Of a DNA stretch of 64,000 bases, positions 10,299 through 20,828 are shown piece after piece; within the stretch, counting starts at the first letter, position 1; each line of letters starts with the position of its first letter. The stretch comes from Rachicladosporium sp. CCFEE 5018 (lineage: Eukaryota > Ascomycota > Dothideomycetes > Cladosporiales > Cladosporiaceae), in assembly GCA_002077045.2 (NCBI GenBank), contig KZ111184.1, forward strand, positions 125,637 to 189,636, in the 5' to 3' direction. A program made the position numbers and the translations under genes. The notes under the pieces were generated by a model. The model saw nothing but the letters and a program-made list of their open reading frames with translations, was not told the origin of the DNA and searched no databases.

Positions 10299-12423
10299 TC
10301 AATGTATTCTCGTCGCTTGATACAGCCTGACAGCGTCCTCGAGGGTCAAGTGGTCGTCGTTTTCGATCATCAGGGCGATGCGCTTGGCGTCTGAAAGCTG
10401 CACGCCTTTTTGGATCAATCTTATGATCGTCGTTGCGCTGTCTGCAGTCCAGCCATCTATCATGAGTTGCCGGAACACCGTCGCATCATTTTCGTTCCAA
10501 CCGCCGCTGATCAACTGGGCGATAGTGGGTATCGGTTCCGTAGCAGAACGCTGATTGACGGAAGGCCCAGCAGATCTGAAGTTGGGTGGCTGACGGGTTC
10601 GACCGGTTAGTTGTGTCCGTAAGTCAGGCTGACCAACAGTGTTGAGCACTTGACCTGGCCTCATCGTCGCACTATCACGTATGGCTTGGGCGGCCGGTCC
10701 GGTCAAGGCTGATTTTCCAGCTCGAAGCGCCGGCGTCATAGGCTGCAGCGATGAGCTGCGAGGCGTCGAGCTGATCGGAAACGTAGCTTGGGCCTTGCCG
10801 GACAGAGATTCCCGCGGCATATCAGACCGTGATCGCTCTCGATTGTTCGAAATCATCTTGGCTACTTCGGTGCGAACGATTCGCTGAGCCTCCTCTTGGG
10901 CGTCTTCTTCGCTTAGTCCGCCAGTCGTCGTCAGGACGCCCATCGCGCGTGTAAACATACTGCGAAGTTCTTGCCTCTCATCATTTGTAAGGTCAGTAAG
11001 CTGGCTGTGTTCCTGACTCCCAGAGTCACGTCGCTTCTCGTTGCTCCGTGGCTTGTCGGCGAGCTCCTGAAGACGAGCTCGCGAATTGCGACCTCGCTCG
11101 ATCGCAATTGCTACTGCAATGTGGCGCGCTTTACTGTCTTCTGGCACGTTACGATCGCGCGATCGTCTACTATCGTCTTGCGATGTAGAGTGTTCGGGAT
11201 TACGCGTCAAAGCTCTCGCTTTCGGGCTCGGTGCCCCAGTCGCTCGATCGCTTTGTAAACCCAACCTGCTCACGAATACCCGCTCGAATTGTTGCAGGAG
11301 TGCTCGAATGTAATCACGATTGACCACCCCATATGGCTTGACCTTGATATTGTGCTCAATAATGTAAACAGTACCGTAATTGATTCTTGACAAGGCGTCG
11401 AGCTTCTCATCGCGGTCATCTGGATCGACACGAATGCCTAGGGGTAACAGTTTCGGTTCCATCGCAGGCCGCTCCGGTGCGTCTCTGCCGGTGTACACGA
11501 TACCGTTCTCGGCCTGATCCCGTCGATTGGCGGCACCGTGTCCGGAATACGAGCGAATTGGACTGCAATTGGTCAGTGCTCTATGCCCACACGAGGAGAT
11601 GTGAATAACTCACAGTGCAGCACATGACTGCTCGCCTTCTTTGATGACCACGAACCTACGAACTCCCGAGTAGGTCTTCTCCCCGTATTTGCCGTAAGTG
11701 GCTCCGATGTTAGTAGCAACCGTTCGGAAGGATGTCCCAAGGTCGCCGGCAGGTTCTGTCCACAGAGTGAGGAACACCTGTTCGTCCTGTCAACGAAGTC
11801 ATATACATCGGTCAGGCACTGAGACCAACCTTTCCTTGTACGAAAAACTTTCTGGGCGAGTCACGACGTTTGTAACCTAAAGCATGTTGAGCGCACGCCC
11901 ACTCTGAAGGCGATGAAGATGACTCACCAGGATCCAGTGGATCATGCTGGCCATCAGCAGACAAGAAGATAGCTCCTGGACTTGAGTCCACTAGTGGTGG
12001 TCGGGTGGATCCACCAAGTGAAGTCTGTGAATAGCGTCTGCCTCGTATGCTAGTGTCTTGCGTAGTGCGATTGCGCTGGCTGGCGTTTCGTGAACTTGAT
12101 GGCTCCTCGACTGCGAAGCTTTGCATGGGGGGTCCACGTCGTACCCCAGCCGACGACTCGGAGACAGTGCGTACACCGCGTTCTACAGTCGTGTTTCCAG
12201 AGGAAGTAGGAGCGACATAGTCAGCATCTCGATGTACATAGTCCTGCAAAGAATTTGCGACATAACGTGGCACGGCGTCCGTCCTTGGTCGCTCTTCTGG
12301 AACACTTGATTGCACTGGTATGCTAAGACCGGTTTCTGTGACGTAGAGATTTCGTACTCGATCATGATAGTAGCGAGCGTTCAATTCCCGACTAAATTGC
12401 CACTCGCGCGCGGTTCCTGACAT
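10299..12423 (-). CDS. DUF6590 protein, copy 2, with C-terminal 16-residue repeats
   Basis: Four exons inferred: 12423-11928, 11876-11830, 11777-11614 and 11562-10299, giving 656 aa. Introns are 51, 52 and 51 nt; all sit where paralogues have introns, and phases agree. The second exon is a 47-nt microexon, the same size as in two other copies. The ATG at 12423 puts the Trp/Tyr motif (EWQFSRELNARYY) at the N-terminus; a longer frame starts at 12525. The core has FFVQGK, VFLTLWTEPAGD, VRRFVVIKEGEQSCAAL, IVYTG and SRINYGTVYIIEHNIK. A long Ser/Arg/Glu-rich region with a UBA-like helix follows. The last 77 residues are about five 16-residue repeats (ATVFRQLMIDGWTADS type) shared with the protein at 41650-42742. 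It is head-to-head with CC copy 2. Confidence 0.8.
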
Positions 12424-13124
12424 GACTTGCGACAGCGTGTGGACTTCATAGAGTTCGCGGTAGAGCAAAAGTGGTGCAGCTGCTTCGAGCTTTCGTTGAG
12501 GCTGAGGATGATGAGGCGCGCCCAAATTCGCGCCTCGCGGTCGGAAGTTTGATTACGGTGGTATGAGAAGCCCCATCTCACAAGAGACGACTGAATCGCG
12601 ACGCGGTGCACTCCGTATGGACGACCAATTAGAAATGCAGGTGGAAGCGAGAGAGGCGCTTTGACGTCTACGACTTTCGGCCGCTGCACGACAACTTATA
12701 GTACATGTACGTGACATCCCGCGACGGACACCAAGCCTCGCACAATGCTCGACCACCCGGTTCGATATAGGGTGCATGTGAGCCGAAAAGCATTGTGAAA
12801 CTGATCATTGAGGGTTTGATCTACCAAGTCCCTGGTGGCCTCATCGTTGTGTTACGCTCGAAGTGTGCGGGACGCCCAGCCTCCTCTTCGCGGGAAATGA
12901 GTCGCTTGGACAGGATTCTGGCCACCCGCTTCCGAGACTCGTTTGGTCTCCGTTCTGTCCTGCTTACGGGTCTCAGCTTATAGATGCCGGTCCCAGCTCT
13001 GCCATGCTCGTTCGAAACACACGGTGCGAACACACGCATCGGTCAGTTGGAGGTGGCACTACTGCGTTGCTTCGCAGTTCCGGGAGGAGCTCTGTAGCAG
13101 AGCCAGGCACCACAAAGCGCACAC
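12424..13124. promoter_or_regulatory. divergent promoter region, DUF6590 copy 2 / CC copy 2
   Basis: About 0.7 kb between divergent starts, almost the same spacing as the first pair. Small ORFs on both strands are not supported. Confidence 0.5.
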
Positions 13125-14525
13125 ATGGCAGATATCTCCTTGCAAAACGACCACGCAGCTCTGGACCCCTCCGACAACAGTGCAAACTTGCCTGGTAGTG
13201 GCGATCAGGATCTCGCGGCATCAGTACAAGATGCCGCACTTTCGATCTACTCCCAGGCTGACAAGTCCTCGTCCAATACCTTAAGCAAAGCTTTACACCC
13301 ACCGAGTACCTTTACATTACCAAACAGAGCATCGAGCCAGCACCAGCGTGCGTACACCAAGCTGTCAGTATGCCGCGCTGATGTCAGGTTTCTTCGCACT
13401 CAAGTCGAGGTCTCCTGGCAAATTCATCATCGTTTCAGAGATCTTTATTCCCAATCTCATGTCCAGTACTATGCGGCGCTGTCACGAACTCGCAGCCTGG
13501 ATGAGAGTGGTGCACGGAACATACGCCTTCGTCGTGAGCAAGTCGACAGAGATCGGACCCGCCTTGAAGCTCAGCACGCCACAGCGTCCACACTAGAGCA
13601 AAGGCTTGCAGAGTTGACGGAGCGGATGCTCTCGTTGACTGACGATTTAATGCTCGCTCATAGGCCATCTCAGGGTCCATCTCACTCTGCCGCTAGCATG
13701 TCACACGCCGTGTTGCGATCGTCATCGTCCTCTTCTATCGGAAGTGGATCAGAGCTCTCGTCAAGGCTGGATGAGCGGCTCGCGCGATATTACGACCGAG
13801 CTGGGGATGTCAAGATCCAAGCGGAGCGCAGGGACGATCTAGAACATGACTACCACAGGGATTTGGAGAACCGCAGGCTACGTCAAGATCGAGGAGACCT
13901 TCTTAACTTACATGACGACGACTTCACGTTCCTGTACGAGCGAGAGCGAGACATCTACGACACCGAGCTCCAGCTCGCAATCGACAGTGCAGACGAACTG
14001 CGCAAGATATGTACTGAAGCAGGGCTGGAAATCAGTGTCGGTAAATTGGACCAGTCCGATGTGGGAGAACACGACGCTTCCTCGTCATCCACACTCGATC
14101 TCCCTAAAGTCATTTCGCCTGATAGAGCGCCATCCCCTTTTTCCTTGGCGTTCTCCCGCTTGATGCGTGGCGGCACCAAAAGCAGCATGGAGGGCATATC
14201 CGTGTTTGAAATGGATCTGATGTCCAACATGGAACTCGATGCTTCGAACGAGGACGAGTCTCTTACGCACATTGCACGATGGGTCGAGGACACACAAGAA
14301 GGCATTCCAGCCAGTTCGAGCGCGGACGCAACATACTACAGTAGTTTCGCTGCGAGATCAGGTCCCTACACGGTACCTGCGCTGTCTAGACGACAGTCTC
14401 CGAACCGCAGCTCACGACCAAGCTTGAAGCCCAAATCGGAATCAGATGTATTGAACACAATGACACAGCCGATAGGGGCCATAGCTGACTTGCCCGAGCA
14501 TGCGCACAGAGATGTAACGAACTGA
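13125..14525 (+). CDS. coiled-coil (CC) family protein, copy 2
   Basis: Single exon, 466 aa; the ATG is at 13125. The N-terminal 60 residues are Ser/Asp-rich. Charged helices at about 65-170 look like a coiled coil. The family signature spans about 210-300: LARYYDRAGDVK, an Arg/Asp-rich helix, RQDRGDLL, DDDF, then ICTEAGLEIS. One C-terminal Trp motif (HIARWVEDTQEG) is followed by a Ser/Pro-rich end. No enzyme motif, signal peptide or membrane segment is visible, so it is probably cytoplasmic or nuclear. It is divergent with DUF6590 copy 2. The function is unknown; a binding or scaffold role is inferred only from the coiled coil and the gene pairing. Confidence 0.8.
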   Translation: MADISLQNDHAALDPSDNSANLPGSGDQDLAASVQDAALSIYSQADKSSSNTLSKALHPPSTFTLPNRASSQHQRAYTKLSVCRADVRFLRTQVEVSWQIHHRFRDLYSQSHVQYYAALSRTRSLDESGARNIRLRREQVDRDRTRLEAQHATASTLEQRLAELTERMLSLTDDLMLAHRPSQGPSHSAASMSHAVLRSSSSSSIGSGSELSSRLDERLARYYDRAGDVKIQAERRDDLEHDYHRDLENRRLRQDRGDLLNLHDDDFTFLYERERDIYDTELQLAIDSADELRKICTEAGLEISVGKLDQSDVGEHDASSSSTLDLPKVISPDRAPSPFSLAFSRLMRGGTKSSMEGISVFEMDLMSNMELDASNEDESLTHIARWVEDTQEGIPASSSADATYYSSFAARSGPYTVPALSRRQSPNRSSRPSLKPKSESDVLNTMTQPIGAIADLPEHAHRDVTN

Positions 14526-15000
14526 CCGACTGGGACAATGAGCGTGCCTGGGTGACTCGCCACATCAGGGCGAGACCAGGACGTCGATCGCGAAACTGAA
14601 TTGCTAAAAGGCCAGATTATACGGCGCCGACCTACATATACGAAGATTCCATATAGAAGCACCACAAGGCAACGATGGTAGTTGCTAAAGCCTCCTCCTC
14701 CCGATAGGTCATATTCGCGCAACAGGCAAGAATCCAAGCAAGAGTGGACTGTATCCGATAGGCCAATTGGAAGGAGCACCGGAACAGTTGAAGAGCGTGC
14801 CATGGTGCAACATATCTGCATAGCTCCGTAGGTGCGCGACATCCCATCCAGACTTTCAATATGCCCCCAACGGCAGTGAAATCCTTTCATCCATCTCAGG
14901 ATCTGAGTGCAAGTCGGTAGTGCGGTGGTTGCAGAGCACGCTCGTAGTGTTGTGCGTTCCGATTCTTCTCACGACGTCATCCGCTCACCCCTGACTTAGC
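14526..15000. other. intergenic, convergent 3' ends
   Basis: About 0.47 kb between the stops of converging genes. Nothing recognised beyond likely 3' UTRs. Confidence 0.5.
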
Positions 15001-16790
15001 CTACTGTCCAGGAGACGCCGGGTAAGATTTGTGATCGTACAGGTATGTTCGCCTATGCGGTAGTTGACTGTCCTTCCCGAAGATCTCCTCGAGCGCCGGA
15101 ACCGATTGGACATCGACGCAATCGTCAAGGAATCGATCCCGATCTTCGGCGGCCACATAACCGAGTGAAGCACACTCGACATCAAATGCAACTTTGCATA
15201 GCGCATAATCGATACGACGCATGACGTCCAGTCTCTCCGCCTTGTTGCGAAGTCGCAGCCGGATTGGCTGACGCATCGACCTCTCGCCAGCCATGGGCAT
15301 TTCGCTCGCCAGGGGCTGCGGGTGTTTGTCCGTATACACCATTGCATGAAAGTCTTTTCTTACCCCTTCACGTCCAACGCCACGCGGTCCATAGTATCGC
15401 AGGCGACTGTCATGAACGATCAGTCCTATGCTGGCTCAACATGTTCTTGCTGAGACTTACACGCAAAGAGCCGTTTCTTGGGCTGTTGCGACGGTGATAT
15501 ACATGTCTTTCTTCTCCGTCGAGACTGAAGCATATGGCTTGATGGTACTGCTGTCGTCATCATCGGCTGGCATTGGTCCAGCTCGGCGAAGAAATACCTA
15601 GGTGTCGTCAGTTGCCCATCCATGGTTTTCCAGATCTGGTGGAGGGTACACGGCAAGGGCGGCGGAACCAAGTCTTGTCTCTGGTCTTGAATTGGCTGGA
15701 GACTGCGAGTATATGCGGTTACTTGATCGAATCGTCTTTGCCTAGGTGGCACGGGAGGAAGCACGAGCCTTCGGGAGAGCTTACCGGAAGTAACTACGGG
15801 GCTCTCAACTAGATTCAAGGCCGCAGCAACGACCTCGACATCGAGCTCGCCGTTCGAGCTTACGGAGTCCTCGTTCGCACTTGTCGCTAGTTGTGCTTGC
15901 TGTCCTACAGCGTTCGTTGCTGCACGGAGCCCAGAGGCCATCGTAGCAACTGAGCTGGATTGAGCTGGATTGTCCTCCATCAAAGGCATAGCAGATCTCG
16001 AAGAGCGGTCTGAACCACCCGCGGCAGCAACGGTATCAACCCATGCTGGGATGGCAGTGTCACTATGACCGAGTCCCACTGCTTGTTCGACTACTGCTTG
16101 ATCCACGCGCCACTGCAGCTGCTCCAAGTCGTGACCTTCCCTCTGACAAAGTGATCGTTCCGCTTCGATCTCAGCCTCCAGGCCAGTGAGTGTGTCATGC
16201 AATACAGACTGACGTTGTACCCACTCGTCAACGGTACCTACGCTAGCCGTGGATGGAAGCTCGTCGCGATCCCACCAGAACTGCAGTCGTGCCTGTTCAG
16301 CAATGACTTGGTCATTGACAGAATCGAGATCGTTCCTGACCTGATCCGCTGTTCGCACCAACTCGAAATATTGTTCCACTGCCGAGTCGACACTTCGGGA
16401 GGAAGCAACAGCCGAGAAGTGCGAGTCTGGTCGAACCGATTTCTCTTCGAGTGAGGTGATCACAGCGGGGGCAGAGTACAAAGCACCCGAAACATGCATT
16501 CGATCATGTAGGTCCATCATTTCGTCTTCAACCGCAGCTAGTACCCGGGCAGCGTTTCCTAGACTTGCCAGGCGGTCTTCCACTGCTTTACCATTCACGA
16601 TCAAGGCGTGGAGACGGCCCAATCCCGTCTTGCCATGCTCATCTACCTTCGTCCGTGATCCGAGACTAAGATCCTGAGAAAATGCGCTCAATGCCTCGAT
16701 GAGTGACTGAATGTAGGAGGCTACCGTCTGGCGCTCTCCTTCGGCGGACAACCTTGCATCGATTAATCGCTGTTGTACAGTTGGTGGCAT
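15001..16790 (-). CDS. CC-DUF6590 fusion protein (coiled-coil module first)
   Basis: Inferred exons 16790-15723, 15597-15461 and 15406-15001, giving 536 aa. Residues about 1-200 are helical and charged. The CC signature is degenerate but visible near 145-235 (VEQYFELVRTADQV, WWDRDELP, QREGHDLEQ), followed by a Trp motif (IPAWVDTVAA). The C-terminal third is DUF6590: VFLRRAGP in place of VFMVLWAEPAG, DMYITVATAQETALC, YYGPRGVGREG, MVYTDKH, IRLR and RRIDYALCKV. The second intron (15407-15460, GTAAGT donor) interrupts the CSAL-equivalent Leu/Val in phase 2 as in the paralogues. The first intron (15598-15722) is my best phase-0 choice; a donor at 15651 is an alternative. The core is more diverged than in other copies. 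It is divergent with the DUF6590 gene at 17246. Confidence 0.7.
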
Positions 16791-17245
16791 GTCCAGGTTC
16801 TACAGTGAACGCGTACGAGAGCCGAAGTCAGGACGGTAGGCGAACGTGCCTCACTGCGGGGTTTTCATGTGTCTACCTGACCTTCTGAAGATATTCACCC
16901 TTCGCGATGGTTAGCCTTGGCACTGATGTGTAGTACACTGGACACACATTGACAGTCAACGAGGTATGGCGTGCGACAGCAAATCTAATGCATCCCTCCG
17001 ATGTGATCGTTGTAATCGGGCAGCCATGCATGTTCTGTGAGAAGTCACCGGTCGGGAACAGCTTGTGATTCGCAGACAAAACGGTGGCTGCAGCGACGGC
17101 AAAACAACCTACGGTGCACCAGCTCAAGCGCTTGATGCGGCTCTACGAGCTGATTGCTTCATAACAATGCTGAGGTCCCGTTAAGACAGTCCTCACTTGG
17201 CTTACTTCCAAGAACACTAGAAACCCTGCACTGACGCAAGAGACG
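16791..17245. promoter_or_regulatory. divergent promoter region, CC-DUF6590 fusion / DUF6590 copy 3
   Basis: About 0.45 kb between divergent starts. No gene seen. Confidence 0.5.
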
Positions 17246-18645
17246 ATGTCCGATCAGAACCAATGGAGACCGGATAGTGATCCTCGCCTTCCATCGAATC
17301 AGACCTATCCAGATGGTAGACAACGATTTCAATCTTGGGCGAGCGGAAGGGGTACCATCGCATCATCACAAGCGTTACCTATATCGCGATCTTCGCCGCG
17401 CGGAACTCAGTCCGGCATGGATTACCGGCCCTTGGGACAAGCAAGTGGCGGAGCACTGCAACATCAAGACCACGACTCACAGCGCAATGATTACTCCGGA
17501 AAATCAAGAGCATCGATAGGCCCATGGGGTGATGCTACGAGCGTACCCTCAGCTCAATACACCTTGCTCCGTCCTCATAACGGCCCAACGTCTGTGATAC
17601 CGCCTAGAACCCAGATCCCGCTTGATCAAGATGTAATGCAGCACTCAGTGGCCTCTGACTATTATCGTCTGAGTAGCTCGATGGAATCGCGGCAGCACGC
17701 CAATTTGCCTTCACGGGGCTTGAGCGCGGCACCTACGTCCTTTGCCATGTCCCTAACACAGAACGAGTCAATCCCGCAGCAGCGTGCGGGATGGCCTCCT
17801 CGAATGGCCCCGCTGTCTCGTCAGACTGATCTGTCCGCGCAGTATCAATCTCGGGATGCAGAAGAAATTGGGGGGTGAGCGATCAGTGCCCACATTTCTT
17901 ATATCAAACGTCAGAAACTGATTTATCAGCAGACAACCTAATGCGTCGGGGTCGCAGGTCAATCGTCCGCTGGGTTTGCCCCGACTTGATTTTATTGTGC
18001 CGAAGAAGGAATTCTTTCGAGTTGGCAGGGTTTGCATCCTTCATCTGTCCCGTCTCTGTACTCACGCTGACACTACTGAAAGGTATTCTGGGCTCAGATC
18101 CCCGAGCCGGCTGCGCGACAGCTGGGCCTACGAAGGTCACCTTCCTCGAGCAGTATGGAATCGGAAGCGAGCAGCATCATGAGTACCGAGTCCGGGACTC
18201 ATATATCAACCAAGGGCCGCTGCTACATCGTTGTACAGCACCGCAGAGATCACTGCATTGCTCTGTCGGTCACTCCAGTCTACAAGGAAAGGCAGAGCTG
18301 ACAATGATTAGTGGGTGTTTCACGCATAATGACCAGGGTGTAGGGAAACGCCAATGCAAGAAATCCGACTTCTGCATCGTTTACACCGGGCCACGACCTC
18401 CACAGCCACTGCTGATAGAACGTCCGGACCCGGCTAAGGGAGAGTCTGGCATGCGGCCTGCCTCTATCCGCGTTCTACCGGTAAGGCGTGACTTGTACCT
18501 GAGGCCTGCGACGCGTTTGAACCTTGGTAAAGAATACTCACCTATTGATTACGGCAAGCTAGCTCTCCAGTATTTTGGGGATGTGGCTGGGAGTGATCTA
18601 CGGAATCTTATGGCACAATGGACCCAGGTCCGCGCTGACGTGTAG
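17246..18645 (+). CDS. DUF6590 protein, copy 3 (plus strand, diverged)
   Basis: Four exons inferred: 17246-17874, 17930-18029, 18083-18264 and 18312-18645, giving 414 aa. The 210-residue Gln/Ser/Pro-rich N-terminus keeps only a weak Trp and DG motif. The core is complete but diverged: EFFRVGR, VFWAQIPEPAARQ, CYIVVQHRRDHCIAL, NDQGVGKRQCKKSDF, CIVYTG, then TRLNLG. The introns sit at the three family positions. The last has an unusual GTCGGT donor, chosen because it restores the phase-2 position and has a CTGAC branch with a TAG acceptor. There is no acidic tail; the protein ends soon after the core. It is the only DUF6590 gene on the plus strand and faces the CC-DUF6590 fusion. Confidence 0.75.
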
Positions 18646-19008
18646 ATATCTTCGCTTTGATGTCATGCAGCACTCTCTTAAACCTACTCATCATCGAAGA
18701 GCCATGTCGGCGACATCTCCCACTCGGCGATAGTCATATTCGCTCGCTACATCAGTACTAAGACTGCCAAGGCGAAGTTAAAAGTAGTTTGCCCCAGATA
18801 TGCCCGACAGCGATACACATCCAGACAAGATTCTAGCCGAATCCCACAGCTCAGCCGTGATACTGACTGCCTCGACTCCTTGTAAAGCCAGCGCCTTCAG
18901 GGAGCCCTTAGAGATTGCTTGATCGCATGCACGGCTTTCTATTGCGATCGTCGGAAGAGAGAATGCCGCTCGGCTAGCATGATGACGGGACGGATTGGCA
19001 TTCAGGTC
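18646..19008. other. intergenic, convergent 3' ends
   Basis: About 0.36 kb; nothing beyond probable 3' UTRs. Confidence 0.5.
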
Positions 19009-20484
19009 TCAGCCTGGTCCATAGAGGTCTTCCTCCTCGTCATCTTCTTCCTCGTCGTCCCCGGGCTCAGCTTCCTCGCTCGACTCGTTCTCGCCGCCCT
19101 GCGGTGTCTGTTTTCCGCCATCAGTGGTGCTGATTGTTCCGCTTGTATTCCGATTGCTGTAGCGTTCGGAAGCGAACTGGAGCAGCAATGCCCGTGCTTC
19201 TTGCTGAGTATAGCCTCGAGCTTTGAGCTTGTGGAGCGCGACACGAGCTGATTCTTCTGCACCTTGGGCACTTACAGCTGCAGTGCTGCCTGTAGTGCCA
19301 CGAGAGGTAGGACTTTGATGTTGCCACACTTCCTGAAATTGGTGCACTAGTGAATCCATGGACTGTCTGTTGACTTGGCCAAAAGACTGCGCTTTAATGT
19401 TGTGTACAACAGTGTGCACCTTGCCAAAGTCGATCCTAGACATAGGATCCAGTCTGTCCTCTGGCTTATCTGGATCCACCCTGATAGGTTGAGGTAACAT
19501 GCCAGCTTCGCCTCGTTTAGACATCTCCGCGAGTCGGGGAGTCGGTATCGTCTTGCCAGTGTAAATGATTGCGTGCTCCGATTTGGTGACACCAGCCTTT
19601 TCCACACCACGACCACCATAGGTATTGATTGGCACTGCGCTACAGTACCCTGCGCCTTCTCGGACAACTACGAAGCGACGTACCTTTGCGAAGATACGCT
19701 CTCCGTGTCTGCCGAGGATAGAATCTTCCGGGTGGTGTAAGGTGGTAATCAGCGAGGAGGCTTCTCCCGCTGGCTCTGCCCACAGCACCTTGAAAATACG
19801 GCCAATCTTGTAAAATGTTGGTGGTCTACGTTTGTACGCAGGAGATAGGAGGCTGTCGTCTGTCATCTCTAATAGCTGGTGGGCGCGGACTCCTTGAATA
19901 AACAGGGTAGGGTCCGTCATGGTATTCGGTGCAGTGGACGGGATCGTATTGCGCAGGCCGATGGCGACTCCAGTCACATCGTGCACCCCATTCAAAGACT
20001 CAGCATCACGTAAACGCATTGCTGACAGTACGCGTGACACATTCGACACATTAGACCCTGGACTTGGGACTGTAACATGTGCACTGGAACGTTCTGCACG
20101 CTCTGATGACAGCTTGCTTGTCGACGATGAGAGACCGGACAAGGTGCGTGGCTCTCTCGCCAGAGCGGTAGCGCTAGCTAGCGATGCTGTATCACAGGCT
20201 TCTGCGTCCATAGAATCCCATAGCTGAGACCTTTCGGGGTCTTGCAGGTCTACGCGTGTTTGGCGAGGCTGACCCAGCTGTCGGCTTCGCTTTCCTGGCA
20301 CTTTCATCGACGGGACTTCGGTCTCGTATGGAACCCTAGGGTCTGGCCGAGCAGGCGTGTGGGCCATCGTGGCATATCTCGCGCACGTCCAGTCAAAGCG
20401 CTGCTCCAAAGACAGTATCGCTGAAATAAGAGAAAGCAGGACGAAGAGCAAGGTAAGGTAATGTTGAACCAGCCGATGGCTCAA
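19009..20484 (-). CDS. DUF6590 protein, copy 4 (intronless, acidic tail)
   Basis: Open frame of 491 codons without introns. From the first ATG (20484) the product begins with a hydrophobic stretch at about residues 5-26, unusual for the family. An internal ATG at 20367 (MAHTPARPD) would remove it, and the sequence just downstream of 20484 resembles a splice acceptor (TTTCAG), so the 5' end is uncertain. The core lies at about 215-395: GRIFKVLWAEPAGE, VRRFVVVREGAGYCSAVP, YGGRGVEKAGVTKSEH, IIYTG and SRIDFGKVHTVVHNIK. A UBA-like helix (ARVALHKLKARGYTQQEARA) and a Glu/Asp tail ending DLYGPG follow. It is closest to copy 1, with no introns and the same C-terminal DLY motif. It is head-to-head with CC copy 3. 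Confidence 0.82.
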   Translation of the reverse strand: MSHRLVQHYLTLLFVLLSLISAILSLEQRFDWTCARYATMAHTPARPDPRVPYETEVPSMKVPGKRSRQLGQPRQTRVDLQDPERSQLWDSMDAEACDTASLASATALAREPRTLSGLSSSTSKLSSERAERSSAHVTVPSPGSNVSNVSRVLSAMRLRDAESLNGVHDVTGVAIGLRNTIPSTAPNTMTDPTLFIQGVRAHQLLEMTDDSLLSPAYKRRPPTFYKIGRIFKVLWAEPAGEASSLITTLHHPEDSILGRHGERIFAKVRRFVVVREGAGYCSAVPINTYGGRGVEKAGVTKSEHAIIYTGKTIPTPRLAEMSKRGEAGMLPQPIRVDPDKPEDRLDPMSRIDFGKVHTVVHNIKAQSFGQVNRQSMDSLVHQFQEVWQHQSPTSRGTTGSTAAVSAQGAEESARVALHKLKARGYTQQEARALLLQFASERYSNRNTSGTISTTDGGKQTPQGGENESSEEAEPGDDEEEDDEEEDLYGPG

Positions 20485-20828
20485 AGCGGATGACGTGGCA
20501 CGTGCCCTCTGGCTCGCGCTCTACCTCGTACGGTACGACATGTCAAACCGAACAAGTCTCAACAGCGACTACAACCTATGTCATTGCATCGCGGTGAGCT
20601 TCAAGCAGAACGCCCTGCACTTAGATGTCAACTTCGTGTGCATCTCTTGGCGGTCAACTCGATCATAAAGCTATGAACCACTCACGACCCTTATACCACG
20701 ACCACGACGTCAAGTAGCTCAGCGGATACTCGAGACAATACACGCCCGCACATCGATGAAGTCACAGAGTGTTGCTCGAGCCCCACGCTTTGTTCACCAA
20801 CGAGCTTCAATGAGACGTCGGTCGAGCC
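20485..20828. promoter_or_regulatory. divergent promoter region, DUF6590 copy 4 / CC copy 3
   Basis: About 0.34 kb between divergent starts (0.46 kb if copy 4 starts at 20367). The shortest of the five shared intergenic regions. Confidence 0.45.
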
